Source: Arthrobacter sp. CAN_C5
GTDB lineage: Bacteria > Actinomycetota > Actinomycetes > Actinomycetales > Micrococcaceae
Assembly: GCF_017875735.1 (NCBI RefSeq)
Contig: NZ_JAGGMZ010000001.1
Location: 3,100,001 to 3,164,000 of the forward strand
Reading direction: 5' to 3'
DNA length: 64,000 nucleotides
Positions within the stretch are counted from its first letter, which is position 1; each line of letters begins with the position of its first letter. This document shows, piece by piece, positions 37,077-46,882 of the stretch. The notes below the pieces were generated by a model. The model saw only the letters and a list, made by a program, of their open reading frames with translations, made no database searches and had not been told where the DNA came from. Made by a program: the position numbers and the translations under genes.

Positions 37077-37864
37077 TGAGCACAGAAACAGTCGAAAGAG
37101 AACCAGCCTCCAAGATCGACCTCGCACCGGGGATTGGCGGCGGCGGGGAAATCCCGACGTTCGACATCACCCTCAAGGTACGCCGCTACAACCCGGAGGT
37201 TTCCGACGAGTTCCACTGGGACGAGTGGAAGCTGACCATGTACGGCACCGACCGCGTGCTGGACGCCCTGCACAAGGTCAAGTGGGAGCATGACGGTACC
37301 GTGACGTTCCGTCGCTCCTGCGCCCACGGTGTGTGCGGGTCCGACGCGATGCGGATCAACGGCCGAAACCGGTTGGCCTGCAAGACCCTGCTGAAGGACC
37401 TCGACACGTCCAAGCCCATCCTGGTGGAGCCCATCAAGGGCCTCCCGGTGGAGAAGGACCTCATCGTGGACATGGAGCCTTTCTTCCAGTCCTTCCGTGA
37501 AGTCATGCCGTTCCTGGTCAACCGTGGCCACGAGCCCACGAAGGAGCGCCTGCAGTCGTCCGAGGAGCGCGAACGTTTCGATGACACCACCAAGTGCATC
37601 CTGTGCGCCGCGTGCACGTCCTCGTGCCCGGTGTTCTGGACCGACGGCCAGTACTTCGGCCCAGCCGCAATCGTCAACGCGCACCGTTTCATCTTCGACT
37701 CCCGCGACGACGCCGGCGACATGCGCCTGGAGATCCTCAACGACAAAGAGGGTGTGTGGCGTTGCCGCACCACCTTCAACTGCACCGAGGCTTGCCCCCG
37801 TGGCATTCAGGTGACCAAGGCCATCGCCGAGGTCAAGCAGGCCATCCTGAACCGCAAGATCTAG
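37076..37864 (+). CDS. sdhB: Succinate dehydrogenase iron-sulfur subunit
   Basis: 262 residues. The 2Fe-2S site has Cys82, Cys87 and Cys102 with Asp90 replacing the usual fourth Cys, a substitution also known in E. coli SdhB. The 4Fe-4S cluster uses CILCAACTSSCP (near 174-185) and the 3Fe-4S site CRTTFNCTEACP near 231. Transfers electrons from SdhA to the membrane subunits. Last gene of the operon; a strong hairpin follows. Confidence 0.97.
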   Translation: MSTETVEREPASKIDLAPGIGGGGEIPTFDITLKVRRYNPEVSDEFHWDEWKLTMYGTDRVLDALHKVKWEHDGTVTFRRSCAHGVCGSDAMRINGRNRLACKTLLKDLDTSKPILVEPIKGLPVEKDLIVDMEPFFQSFREVMPFLVNRGHEPTKERLQSSEERERFDDTTKCILCAACTSSCPVFWTDGQYFGPAAIVNAHRFIFDSRDDAGDMRLEILNDKEGVWRCRTTFNCTEACPRGIQVTKAIAEVKQAILNRKI

Positions 37865-37891
37865 GAAACTTCAGCTCAGCCTCGTGAACGG

Positions 37892-37936
37892 CTCTGGCCC
37901 GGTCCCGCTCTCCAGCGGACCGGGCCAGAGGTGTTT
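37892..37936 (+). terminator. Terminator of sdhCDAB
   Basis: 14-bp stem CTCTGGCCCGGTCC/GGACCGGGCCAGAG extended past one bulged C, at 37892-37930, followed by GTGTTT. 27 bases after the sdhB stop. Confidence 0.8.
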
Positions 37937-37996
37937 AATCGGAGTTGTTTAACCTGAGTTGCTTAACCAGAGTCGGTGTTTAACCAGAGTCCTTTC
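37931..37996. repeat. Four imperfect GTTTAACCAGAGT repeats
   Basis: Units with the form G-T/C-TTAA-Y-C-R/T-GAGT occur at about 37933, 37947, 37961 and 37979 between the sdh terminator and the BrkB gene. Spacing is about 14 to 18 bases. No function known. Confidence 0.6.
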
Positions 37997-38025
37997 GGTG
38001 AAGACGGTTGTTCACCGCCATGCCG

Positions 38026-39126
38026 CTAGCCCTTCTGTCGGTTGGCGACGCGGCTGCGCTGCTTCAGCGACCGGCCGTGGCGCGGGGTGAGACCCGCCTC
38101 GGTATCGGCGGCACCAATGGCGCCCCAGGCGGCGGCCAGCAGGTAGACCTGGCTGAGCAGGAAGAACCAGACGAACAGGCCGACGACGACGGTGAACGGT
38201 GCCAGCAACGGGTTGCCTTGGCCAACACTGCCGAGGAGCAGGGTGCTGAAGGTGCGCAGCACGGTGCTTCCGACCGCGGTAATCAGGGACGACTGGATGA
38301 GCAACCGACGGGACTGCTCAATCCCCGACGCACGCCGGAAGAGGATGACTGCGACGGCGAAGTCCACCACCAGCATCAGCACGATACCGGCGAGCTGGGT
38401 GAAGGGCCGGCCTGTGTCGCCGAACTCCAGCCAGTCGAACACCACGTCCAGGAGGGTGTTGGCCACGAGGCCGATCGCGGTGGTCACGATCATCGCAGCC
38501 CCCAGCACCAGGAGCGTCCCCAGGTCCTTGATCCGCAGCAGGATGGGATTCACCAGCAGTGGGGGTAACGCGAAAATCCCCCTCATGGCCTGCCGGACAC
38601 CCGCAATCCAGCCCAGCGCGGTGATGAGGGTGATGACCGTCGAGACGATCAGGGTGAGGGTCAGGCCCTCGTTGGCGTTGAACAGGGCTTCGGGGGTGGC
38701 GAGACCGGGGCCATCGGGTTCCATGATGAGGATGCCGGGAGCGGTGGCATCCACCGCCTCGACGATCAGGTTCTGCAGGGGTGCATTGCCGGCGACCACC
38801 AAGCCCAGAATGGAGAACCCGGCCAGGAGCAGCGAGGCCATGGAGAAGAACAGCCGGTAGGCGATGCCCGCTGCCATGAGCGGACCCCGTCGAACCACGT
38901 AAAGGTGGAACACCCGGACGGCGCGGACCACGAAGATGCGGGCCAGCAGGTAGGTGATTGTCGGCTCCGCGAGGGCCAGACCGGTGAGCCCCCGGCGCCG
39001 CGCCTTGCCCAGGTCACGGCGGGCGTCGATGACCTTGCGTTTGAGGTGGGCTAGCTCTGCCGGGCGGGGCTCATCATAGTGCGGACCCTGGGCCGTGGCT
39101 GCGGTCCGGGTGTTGATCTTGGCCAA
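38026..39126 (-). CDS. YihY/BrkB family membrane protein
   Basis: 366 residues with six hydrophobic segments in the BrkB core (about 70-330) and basic termini. The GPLMAAGIAYRLFFSMASLLL start of the first helix and LFVWFFLLSQVYLLAAAWGA of the last (both in part) match the YihY/virulence factor BrkB family. Start is TTG 39126 with GGAAGAG upstream; no ATG in range. Overlaps the 3' end of the 2H phosphoesterase gene by 53 bases. Function of this family is not established. Confidence 0.87.
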   Translation of the reverse strand: MAKINTRTAATAQGPHYDEPRPAELAHLKRKVIDARRDLGKARRRGLTGLALAEPTITYLLARIFVVRAVRVFHLYVVRRGPLMAAGIAYRLFFSMASLLLAGFSILGLVVAGNAPLQNLIVEAVDATAPGILIMEPDGPGLATPEALFNANEGLTLTLIVSTVITLITALGWIAGVRQAMRGIFALPPLLVNPILLRIKDLGTLLVLGAAMIVTTAIGLVANTLLDVVFDWLEFGDTGRPFTQLAGIVLMLVVDFAVAVILFRRASGIEQSRRLLIQSSLITAVGSTVLRTFSTLLLGSVGQGNPLLAPFTVVVGLFVWFFLLSQVYLLAAAWGAIGAADTEAGLTPRHGRSLKQRSRVANRQKG

Positions 39127-39706
39127 AGCTCAGCTCTTCCCTCAGTCTCCAGATGCCCAACGAGTCATGCTCGTACAGACCCATAGTACGGACAGTGAAG
39201 GAGGCTTCGAACCCTTCAAGCTGACTCTCGGCCCAGTCCATGCTGGCCGTACTGACATCGTGGGCCACTGTCACATGCGGGTGGAAGGGAAACTCGAGGG
39301 TGCGCTCCAGGGGACCACACTGCAGTTTCTCGTGCAGTGCCACGCAGTCGGTGAATCCCTCGTCCAGGTTCAGGTACACCACCGGAGAGACGGGCCGGAA
39401 CGTCCCGGTGCTCTTCAGGGTGACGGTGAACGGCCGCTGCCCCCTGGCTACCTCACGTACATGGGCGGTGGTTTCAGCCCAGTCCGAAGCGGGGGTGGTC
39501 GTCACTAGCGTGATATGCGCCGGGATCAGGGAGGCCATCGGGTCGCCAAAGGCAGCACGCCACTGTTCGAGGATCGCCGCCAACGGTTCCGGCACTGCGA
39601 TGACTATCCCAACGCAACTCTCCCGGACACCACCGGCCGACGGCGCGGCTTCGCCGTCGGCCGGTGACGGCTGACCGCTGGTGGAGGCCCTGATGCTGTG
39701 GTCCAT
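39074..39706 (-). CDS. 2'-5' RNA ligase / 2H phosphoesterase superfamily protein
   Basis: 210 residues from ATG 39706, five bases after the trpS stop. Both catalytic H-x-T motifs are present: H64-I-T66 in PAHITLV and H144-V-T146 in HPHVTVAH. About 80 residues separate them, normal for the family. The first ~30 residues are Ser/Gly/Ala-rich. Such proteins cleave or ligate 2'-5' or cyclic phosphodiesters in RNA; the substrate here is unknown. Cotranscribed with trpS. Confidence 0.86.
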   Translation of the reverse strand: MDHSIRASTSGQPSPADGEAAPSAGGVRESCVGIVIAVPEPLAAILEQWRAAFGDPMASLIPAHITLVTTTPASDWAETTAHVREVARGQRPFTVTLKSTGTFRPVSPVVYLNLDEGFTDCVALHEKLQCGPLERTLEFPFHPHVTVAHDVSTASMDWAESQLEGFEASFTVRTMGLYEHDSLGIWRLREELSFGQDQHPDRSHGPGSAL

Positions 39707-39710
39707 GCCG

Positions 39711-40763
<1,053 letters not shown>

Positions 40764-41618
40764 TTAGAGCCGGTAGTCCACTACCAGCGGGGCATGGTCT
40801 GAGAATCGCGTATCCCAGGAAGGTGCTCGGTCGACGACGGCGTCGGCTGCGGCTGCGGCGAGGCCCTGGGTGGCGAGGTGGTAGTCAATCCGCCATCCGG
40901 TGTCGTTGTCGAAGGCCTGGCCGCGCCAGGACCACCAGGTGTAAGGTCCGTCCACCTCGCCTGCGAGGCGGCGGTGAACGTCGACAAACCCGAACTCGTC
41001 ATCGAAAAACCTGTCGAAGTAGGCGCGCTCCTCGGGGAGGAATCCCGCCTTCTTCTGGTTGCCCTTCCAGTTGCGGATGTCGAGCTGGGTGTGTCCCACG
41101 TTCAGGTCGCCGACCAGCAGGGCATGGTCGCGGGTGCGCCGCAGCTCGGGGAGCCGCTCGGACATCACATCAAGGAAGCGGTACTTGTCGGCCTGCTTGG
41201 GGCTGTCCACCTCGCCCGAGTGGACGTAGGCGCTGACGACGGTCAGGCTGACACCCGAAAGGTCGAAATCGGCCTCGACCCAGCGGCCGGACGTGGCAAA
41301 GTAGTCATCGCCGATATGGGTGCGGGTGGCCAATGGCGCCATCCGTGAGGCGATCGCGACGCCGGCGCGGCCCTTCGCCTCCGCTTCGGCGTGGATGATA
41401 TGCCAGGAATCGCCCAGCAGTCCCCGCAGGATGTCGTCGGGCGCCCGCACCTCCTGCAGGCAGAGGATGTCGATCTCACGCTCGGCCAGCCAGTCGGCCA
41501 TGCCTCGTTTGTAGGCCGCCCGGATGCCGTTGACGTTGACCGTTGCGACGCGAAGCGCCGCCCCTTTGATGGGGGACAACACGGCAGAGGAGGCGGGAAG
41601 GGTTGCTGTAGAACTCAC
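40764..41618 (-). CDS. xth: Exodeoxyribonuclease III / AP endonuclease
   Basis: 284 residues from GTG 41618. Exonuclease-endonuclease-phosphatase fold: RVATVNVNGIRAA, metal ligand Glu in CLQEVRA, GDLNVGH and the terminal FSDHAPLVVDY catalytic Asp-His. Acts on abasic sites and 3' blocked ends in base excision repair. Slightly long N-terminus (about 20 residues) before the fold. Upstream of trpS on the same strand. Confidence 0.94.
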   Translation of the reverse strand: MSSTATLPASSAVLSPIKGAALRVATVNVNGIRAAYKRGMADWLAEREIDILCLQEVRAPDDILRGLLGDSWHIIHAEAEAKGRAGVAIASRMAPLATRTHIGDDYFATSGRWVEADFDLSGVSLTVVSAYVHSGEVDSPKQADKYRFLDVMSERLPELRRTRDHALLVGDLNVGHTQLDIRNWKGNQKKAGFLPEERAYFDRFFDDEFGFVDVHRRLAGEVDGPYTWWSWRGQAFDNDTGWRIDYHLATQGLAAAAADAVVDRAPSWDTRFSDHAPLVVDYRL

Positions 41619-41683
41619 TCGTTCAACCCTACCGGAGCGCGCTGGCGGTGGGGTTGAACCGCGGGTGGCAGCTGGTGCCGCAC

Positions 41684-42232
41684 TCAGTCGACAACAGTGC
41701 CCTCCACCGGGCCGTCGTCGTTCCGCTTCATCATCGAGCGCGCGTTGTGGGAGGTGATCTCAATGGTTTCGAGCGCCCGACCAACTGTCTCCTCATCGCT
41801 GGACTTCCCGGCGTCCATATGGTCGCGGATGACCCGGACCTGGACCTGGACGATTTTGAAGCTGTGGTCAAGTTTCATATCTCGGGCCAGCGTTGCCTCA
41901 TCGACGACGCCGGTCGTGGTGGCGTCCGGGATGCCGTTGGCGCGGTTGAACTGCTGCTGGGCCTCGTTAATGCGGGCCCTTGCGTTGCGTGCCGCCGACC
42001 GAAGGCTGAACACCACGAAACTGAAGATCAGCAGCCAGCCGAGCGAAATGATCGCCACCAACCAGCCGACTACATCGTTCTGGTTCGCGGCGAAGACCAC
42101 CGCCACGAGGAACACGATGAGCATGATGCTCATCCCGATGGTGCCCATCCGCAGGCTCAGCCCTCGGCCCGCACCCGTGGGAGCTCCGGTTGCTGCAGGT
42201 TTTTGGTTCCCTAGAGGCTTCATAGAGACCAT
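41684..42232 (-). CDS. Small membrane protein of unknown function
   Basis: 182 residues from ATG 42232; a second ATG at 42223 is equally possible because neither has a strong SD. Basic N-terminus, two membrane helices separated by a short QNDV turn (about 33-80), then a ~100-residue cytoplasmic, charged and partly helical tail (NARARINEAQQQFNRANG onward). I do not recognise a named domain. Precedes xth by 65 bases on the same strand. Confidence 0.72.
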   Translation of the reverse strand: MVSMKPLGNQKPAATGAPTGAGRGLSLRMGTIGMSIMLIVFLVAVVFAANQNDVVGWLVAIISLGWLLIFSFVVFSLRSAARNARARINEAQQQFNRANGIPDATTTGVVDEATLARDMKLDHSFKIVQVQVRVIRDHMDAGKSSDEETVGRALETIEITSHNARSMMKRNDDGPVEGTVVD

Positions 42233-42407
42233 TCTCGCAAATCTCTCGCAACTAGGGGACTTCGAGGGTGGGCTTCCACCGTTGGCGAACGCTGCCCGCT
42301 CCACTTCTTTTCAGAACCCGACCCATCCGTGACCCGCACCACTCCGAAGTAAAAGTATGTGTGCTTATGATTGGCATGCTAATACTCGCACTACGGAGGA
42401 AAATCAC

Positions 42408-43190
42408 ATGAATAAGAACTTGCGTCTTCTCGCAGTCCCCACCCTCGCCCTCGGCATGGTTGCTATGGCCGGTGCACCAGCAATGGCTGACCACGCCGAC
42501 GGTTCTTACACCGCCACGTTCGGCCAGCTCAACGGCACCACTGGTACCGCCACGTACACCATGGACATTGATGATACGACGGCGACTGTGAACCTGCAGG
42601 TTTCCGGCCTGGCCGAAACCTTCATGGACGCTCCGTACCCCCACGTACAGCACATTCACGGTGGCGCACTGGGCGAATGCCCGACCATGGCGGATGACGA
42701 GAACGGTGACGGCATCATCAACACCTCTGACGGCGCACCTGCCTACGGCGGAATTCTCACCACGCTGACCACCAGCGGCGAGACCAGCGCTGCAGAGGGC
42801 CTGAACCTCGAGCTGGCTGGCCAGGGCGGAAGCTACTCCATCGAGCGCACCTTCGAGATGAATGCAGAGACCCTGGATTCCATCGAAGCCGGTACCGCAG
42901 TGGTTGTTATCCACGGACTCGACCCAGCTACCGCAACCGGTACCGAAGAAGCGTTCAACTCAGAGAGCGACATCGCTCCTGACCTGCCACTGGGCGCAAC
43001 CTCGCCTGCACTGTGTGGCGTTGTGACAGCCGCCCAGATGGGCGCCATGCCTGAAGGTGGCGCTGACACCGGTGTTGCACAGTCCAGCACCAACAACATG
43101 GGAGCGCTCGTCCTCGGAGGTGGCCTCGTTCTGGCTGCTGCCGCTGGCGGCACCTACGTGGTTCGCCGCAACGCTGCAAACCGCGCATAA
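42408..43190 (+). CDS. CHRD-domain secreted protein with C-terminal membrane anchor
   Basis: 260 residues; ATG 42408 with GGAGGA upstream. Signal peptide cleaving near AMA-27, then a CHRD-like beta domain (about 30-205): YTATFGQLNGTTGTATYTM and the PHVQHIHGG motif. C-terminus has MPEGGADTG (214-222), one hydrophobic segment (about 231-252) and an RR-containing tail, the layout of a sortase-sorted protein but without LPxTG. The next gene, 16 bases on, is a class F sortase. Predicted cell-surface protein; function of bacterial CHRD domains is unclear. Confidence 0.88.
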   Translation: MNKNLRLLAVPTLALGMVAMAGAPAMADHADGSYTATFGQLNGTTGTATYTMDIDDTTATVNLQVSGLAETFMDAPYPHVQHIHGGALGECPTMADDENGDGIINTSDGAPAYGGILTTLTTSGETSAAEGLNLELAGQGGSYSIERTFEMNAETLDSIEAGTAVVVIHGLDPATATGTEEAFNSESDIAPDLPLGATSPALCGVVTAAQMGAMPEGGADTGVAQSSTNNMGALVLGGGLVLAAAAGGTYVVRRNAANRA

Positions 43191-43206
43191 GGAATAGTCT
43201 GATTTC

Positions 43207-43902
43207 ATGATCAGCACTACAAACGGTCGTCGTCGAGGCTTTGCGGTCTCGGCGGCGACCGCCCTTTTGATACTCACCGCCTGCGGCGCCGAGGCGCCTC
43301 CGCAGGGCACTGACCAGTCGTCTTCGGCTGCGCCCACCTCGGCCGCCCCCCCGGAGGCGTCGCCGACGCCGACCGCGTCACCGTCAGGCACCCCCACCCC
43401 GTCGGCCGCATCCTCACCCGCACCCTCGCCGGAGCTTCCCGCTGTGCTCGAAGCGTCGAAGCCGGTGTCGTTCAACATCCCGACGATCGATGCCGGATCC
43501 GAACTGCTCCACCTGGGACTGCGTGACAACGGGTCGCTCGAAGTGCCACCCGAAGGCCCGGGTGCGCCGGCCAGCTGGTATGACCAGTCGCCCACGTCGG
43601 GCGAACGGGGACCATCAATTCTGCTCGGCCACGTCAATGCGACCGGCGGCGGTCCAGGCGTCTTCGCGGACCTGCGGTCCCTGGAAGCCGGCGACGAGAT
43701 CAACGTGGTCCGTGAGGATGGCACCACCGCTGTCTTCGCCGTCGACCGCGGCGAGCAATACATGAAGGACAACTTCCCCACCCTTGAGGTTTATGGGAAC
43801 ACCGACGCCGCCGAACTCCGCCTGATCACCTGCGACGGGTACAACCCGGACACCGGCGAATTCGACGACAACTACGTGGTGTACGCGACCCTCGTCCTCT
43901 AG
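43207..43902 (+). CDS. Class F sortase-like lipoprotein
   Basis: 231 residues. N-terminal signal with lipobox LTAC (Cys26), a ~50-residue Pro/Ser/Thr/Ala linker, then the sortase barrel: VSFNIPTIDAGSELL, catalytic His142 in LLGHVN, Cys209 in LITCDG. At the place where class F enzymes usually carry the catalytic Arg before DNxVVYA, this one has GEFDDNYVVYA with no Arg. Starts 16 bases after the CHRD gene, so the pair is probably an enzyme and its substrate; that is inference. Located outside the membrane. Confidence 0.87.
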   Translation: MISTTNGRRRGFAVSAATALLILTACGAEAPPQGTDQSSSAAPTSAAPPEASPTPTASPSGTPTPSAASSPAPSPELPAVLEASKPVSFNIPTIDAGSELLHLGLRDNGSLEVPPEGPGAPASWYDQSPTSGERGPSILLGHVNATGGGPGVFADLRSLEAGDEINVVREDGTTAVFAVDRGEQYMKDNFPTLEVYGNTDAAELRLITCDGYNPDTGEFDDNYVVYATLVL

Positions 43903-43961
43903 CAGGCCAGTACGGCTTGACAGAGCAGGGCTACCAGTTCACGAGGCAGATTGGGTGGCCT

Positions 43962-43979
43962 GCGGGATCAAGATCCCGC
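43962..43979. terminator. Short palindrome after the sortase gene
   Basis: GCGGGATC-AA-GATCCCGC, a perfect 8-bp stem with 2-base loop, between convergent transcription units. No T-run, so terminator function is uncertain. Confidence 0.35.
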
Positions 43980-44018
43980 CGTCCTCCCGTTGTCGTGTTG
44001 GACCCCGATCATCCGCAC

Positions 44019-44888
44019 CTACTTGAGGAACAGCTTCCGCAGCCGGCTGGTGGTCAGCACCATCCCGATCAGGATCATCACCAGATAGTAGAGAATGTGG
44101 ATCGCCGTCGCGGACGTGAACGTGCCGACGCTGATCTGGCGCAGCAGCTCAACACCATGCCAGAGGGGAAGCGCCTGGATGAACCATTGGATGCCCTGCG
44201 GGTACACGCTCAGCGGGTAGAACGTCGCCGAGAACAGGAACATCGGCAACATCACGAAGTTGATCCAGTCCATCTGCTGGAAGGTCTTCATGTAGCTGGT
44301 GATCCCCATCCCGAAGGACGCGAACCCGAACGCGATCAGCACCGACGCCGGCACCATCAGCAGCGCCCACGGTGTGGTGATCAACCCCATCATGCCCATC
44401 ACGGCTGTGAACCCGGTGGCGTACATGGCCCCGCGCAGCAGGGCCAGGAAGATCTCCCCGATCGCGACGTCCAGCGGCCCCAGCGAGGTGTACAGCATGC
44501 CCTGGTAGAGCTTCGCGAAGTTCATCTTGAAGAACACGTTCCAGGTGGAGTCGTAGACGGCGCCATTCATCGCCGAGACGGCCAGCAGGGCCGGAGCGAT
44601 GTAGGCCGCGTAGCTGATCTCCTCGCCGCCGGGCCCGACGACGTCGCCCACCAGTGCACCGAGCCCCACCCCCATGGAGATCAGGTAGAGCACCGGCTCG
44701 AAGAAGCCCGAGACCATGATCAGCCAGTTGCTGCTCTTGGTCGCGCGCAGACCACGGGCGATCACCGCTTTGGCGTTGCGGGAGTAGAGGGCGCTGAACC
44801 GTCGGTTGTGCGCGGTGATCCGGTAGTCGTCGTCGGTCAGCGGCCGGGCCGACGACGGGCCGGATCGCTGGGCCAGGTTCTCGATCAT
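44019..44888 (-). CDS. ABC-2 type exporter permease (second)
   Basis: 289 residues with six membrane helices. The ATKSSNWLIMVSGFFEPVLYLISMGVGLG block and FSATFYPLSVYP (in parts) belong to the ABC-2/NodJ-DrrB permease family. ATG 44888 overlaps the upstream permease stop (ATGA). Works with the ATPase at 45780-46721; being a second, distinct permease it probably forms a heterodimer. Substrate unknown; drug, polysaccharide or lipid export are family roles. Confidence 0.9.
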   Translation of the reverse strand: MIENLAQRSGPSSARPLTDDDYRITAHNRRFSALYSRNAKAVIARGLRATKSSNWLIMVSGFFEPVLYLISMGVGLGALVGDVVGPGGEEISYAAYIAPALLAVSAMNGAVYDSTWNVFFKMNFAKLYQGMLYTSLGPLDVAIGEIFLALLRGAMYATGFTAVMGMMGLITTPWALLMVPASVLIAFGFASFGMGITSYMKTFQQMDWINFVMLPMFLFSATFYPLSVYPQGIQWFIQALPLWHGVELLRQISVGTFTSATAIHILYYLVMILIGMVLTTSRLRKLFLK

Positions 44889-45787
44889 TTGCCCAGCCTC
44901 CGTTCGTAGGTGCGACGGGCCAGACGCCAGCCGAGGAAGGCGAGCGCTACCAGATACACGAGGTGGATCACTGCCAGCCAGGCCGGCACCGGGTAACCGT
45001 AGGTGAGCATCCGGCCCAGTTGGGTGCCGTGCCAGAGCGGTGAAACCCACCCGATCCACTGCAGGAAGATCGGCAGGGTGTCCAACGGGAAGAAGGTGCC
45101 GGAGAACAGGAACATCGGCGTGACGAGGAAGCGCATCACCAGCGCAAACTGGCCCTTGTCCTCCTCGACGCTCGCCGAGTAGGCCATCAGCGGCAGCCCG
45201 AAGGAAAGCCCGCACAGCACCGCCACCGGGACCGCCGCCCATCCCCACGGCGACGGCGAGGCGCCAAACGCTGCAACGATGCCGAAGTAGATGGTGCTCA
45301 TCAGCACCAGCCGCAGCGTGATCGCGATGATGTAGCCGTTAACAATCTGGTGCACCGCCAGCGGGGAGGCGTGTGGACCGTAGTACACCCGCCGCCATTT
45401 GAAGCCATCCATCACCGGGTAGGTGAACTCGGTGGCGGCGGTCATGATGGTGGCCGCCGCGAGCAGGGCCGGCGCGATGAACGCGAGGTAACTGACCCCG
45501 CCGAAAGCGTCCGCCGAGTTCTGGTCCACGAGGGTGGCCAGGCCAACCCCCATGGCGAACAGGTACATCACCGGGTTGCCCACACTGTAGGCGATGAGCG
45601 TCCAGCGGTACCCGTTCATCACCCGCAGGGCATGTTCGGCGTAGTACCAGGACCCGAACCGTTTCGCCCGGTCCGCCGAGACCTGAGGCGAATGGGCCCG
45701 CAGGGGCGGTGACGCCGTCGTCGCCGTGGCATTGGGTGTGGCCGACCCGGGGCCGACGCCGACGGGAGGGCTGGGTGGGTTAGTCAA
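44885..45787 (-). CDS. ABC-2 type exporter permease (first)
   Basis: 300 residues, six membrane helices after a ~45-residue Pro/Ser/Thr-rich start. FGSWYYAEHALRVMNGYRW and FSGTFFPLDTLP are ABC-2 permease features. Start is TTG 45787, inside the ATPase stop region (8-base overlap), with GAGGAG just upstream in the ATPase coding sequence, so translation is coupled. Middle gene of the three-gene exporter. Confidence 0.9.
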   Translation of the reverse strand: MTNPPSPPVGVGPGSATPNATATTASPPLRAHSPQVSADRAKRFGSWYYAEHALRVMNGYRWTLIAYSVGNPVMYLFAMGVGLATLVDQNSADAFGGVSYLAFIAPALLAAATIMTAATEFTYPVMDGFKWRRVYYGPHASPLAVHQIVNGYIIAITLRLVLMSTIYFGIVAAFGASPSPWGWAAVPVAVLCGLSFGLPLMAYSASVEEDKGQFALVMRFLVTPMFLFSGTFFPLDTLPIFLQWIGWVSPLWHGTQLGRMLTYGYPVPAWLAVIHLVYLVALAFLGWRLARRTYERRLGK

Positions 45788-46721
45788 CGAGGCTCCTCCC
45801 GGTCAGGCGCAGGAAGACGTCCTCCAGCGAGGAGCGCCGCACCAGGGACGTGATGGGGTGCAGGCCGCGGGAGGCTACCTGCTCGAGGGCCGCTTCGCCG
45901 TCGTGCGTGTAGATGAGCACGCGGTCGGGCAGCGGCTCGAGCCGGTCGCCGATCCCCTGGAGCTCGGCAGCGACAGTGGTGTTGCGTTCGGAGCCGAACC
46001 GGAGCTCGAGCACCTCGCGGGTGGAGTGCTCGCGAATCAGCTGCGCCGGCGACCCCTCCGCCATGATCTTGCCCTTGTCCACCACTACCAGCCGGTCGCA
46101 AAGCTGCTCCGCCTCGTCCATGTAATGGGTGGTAAGGATCAGGGTCACCCCCGATTCCTTCAACCGGAACAGCCGGTCCCACAGGATGTGGCGTGCCTGC
46201 GGGTCCAGGCCCGTGGTGGGTTCATCAAGCAGGAGGATTTTCGGCTCGTTGATGAGGGACCGGGCAATCGTCAGCCGGCGCTTCATGCCGCCGGAGAGCG
46301 AATCGACCTTGGATTTCGCTTTCTCGGTGAGCTGGGCGAACTCCAGCAGCTCGTCGGCCTTGGGCTTGAGGTAGCTCAGGGGCAGCCCGAAGTAGCGCCC
46401 GTAGACAATGAGGTTGTCGCGGACCCGGAGCTCCTCGTCGAGGTTGTCCTGCTGCGGCACCACGCCCAGGTGGGCCCGCACCTGCGGGCCGTGCTGCTCC
46501 GGGTCGAGGCCCATGATGGTCAACGCCCCCGAGGTGCGCTGCGACACTCCCCCGATCATCCGCATCGTGGTGGATTTACCGGCCCCGTTCGGGCCCAGCA
46601 GACCGAAGGATTCGCCAGCGGGAACGTCGAAGGAGATGTCATCGACCGCCGCGAAGTCACCGTAGTGCTTGGTGAGATTCCGGGCAGAGATGACGTAGTC
46701 GCGGGACGGTGAGTTCGGCAC
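45780..46721 (-). CDS. ABC exporter ATP-binding protein (NodI/DrrA type)
   Basis: 313 residues. Walker A GPNGAGKST at 43-51, Q-loop VVPQQDNLDEEL, signature LSGGMKRRL, Walker B ILLLDEPTTGLD and H-loop TTHYMDEAEQL are intact. The ~90-residue C-terminal extension is usual for the DrrA/NodI subgroup. First gene of the exporter operon, followed by two permeases. ATP hydrolysis at the cytoplasmic face drives export. Confidence 0.92.
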   Translation of the reverse strand: MPNSPSRDYVISARNLTKHYGDFAAVDDISFDVPAGESFGLLGPNGAGKSTTMRMIGGVSQRTSGALTIMGLDPEQHGPQVRAHLGVVPQQDNLDEELRVRDNLIVYGRYFGLPLSYLKPKADELLEFAQLTEKAKSKVDSLSGGMKRRLTIARSLINEPKILLLDEPTTGLDPQARHILWDRLFRLKESGVTLILTTHYMDEAEQLCDRLVVVDKGKIMAEGSPAQLIREHSTREVLELRFGSERNTTVAAELQGIGDRLEPLPDRVLIYTHDGEAALEQVASRGLHPITSLVRRSSLEDVFLRLTGRSLVD

Positions 46722-46819
46722 CTGCTCAGCCTAAGGTATACAACCCATTGGGAAAAGCCAACCACACTCCTTCGCGGACAACAGTGGTCCGCGTTGCCGG
46801 TCCCCGCCCGGCTGGTCTT

Positions 46820-46882
46820 GTCCCGGACGGTCTGGTGCCGGACGGCGATGCCGGACGGGCTAGTCCCGGACGGCGATGCCGG
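46820..46882. repeat. Short tandem duplication around the folD stop codon
   Basis: GTSCCGGACGGCGATGCCGG occurs at 46835-46854 and 46863-46882, plus a partial GTCCCGGACGG at 46820-46830. The folD stop (46860-46862) lies between the copies, so the gene tail is duplicated into the 3' flank. Confidence 0.7.
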
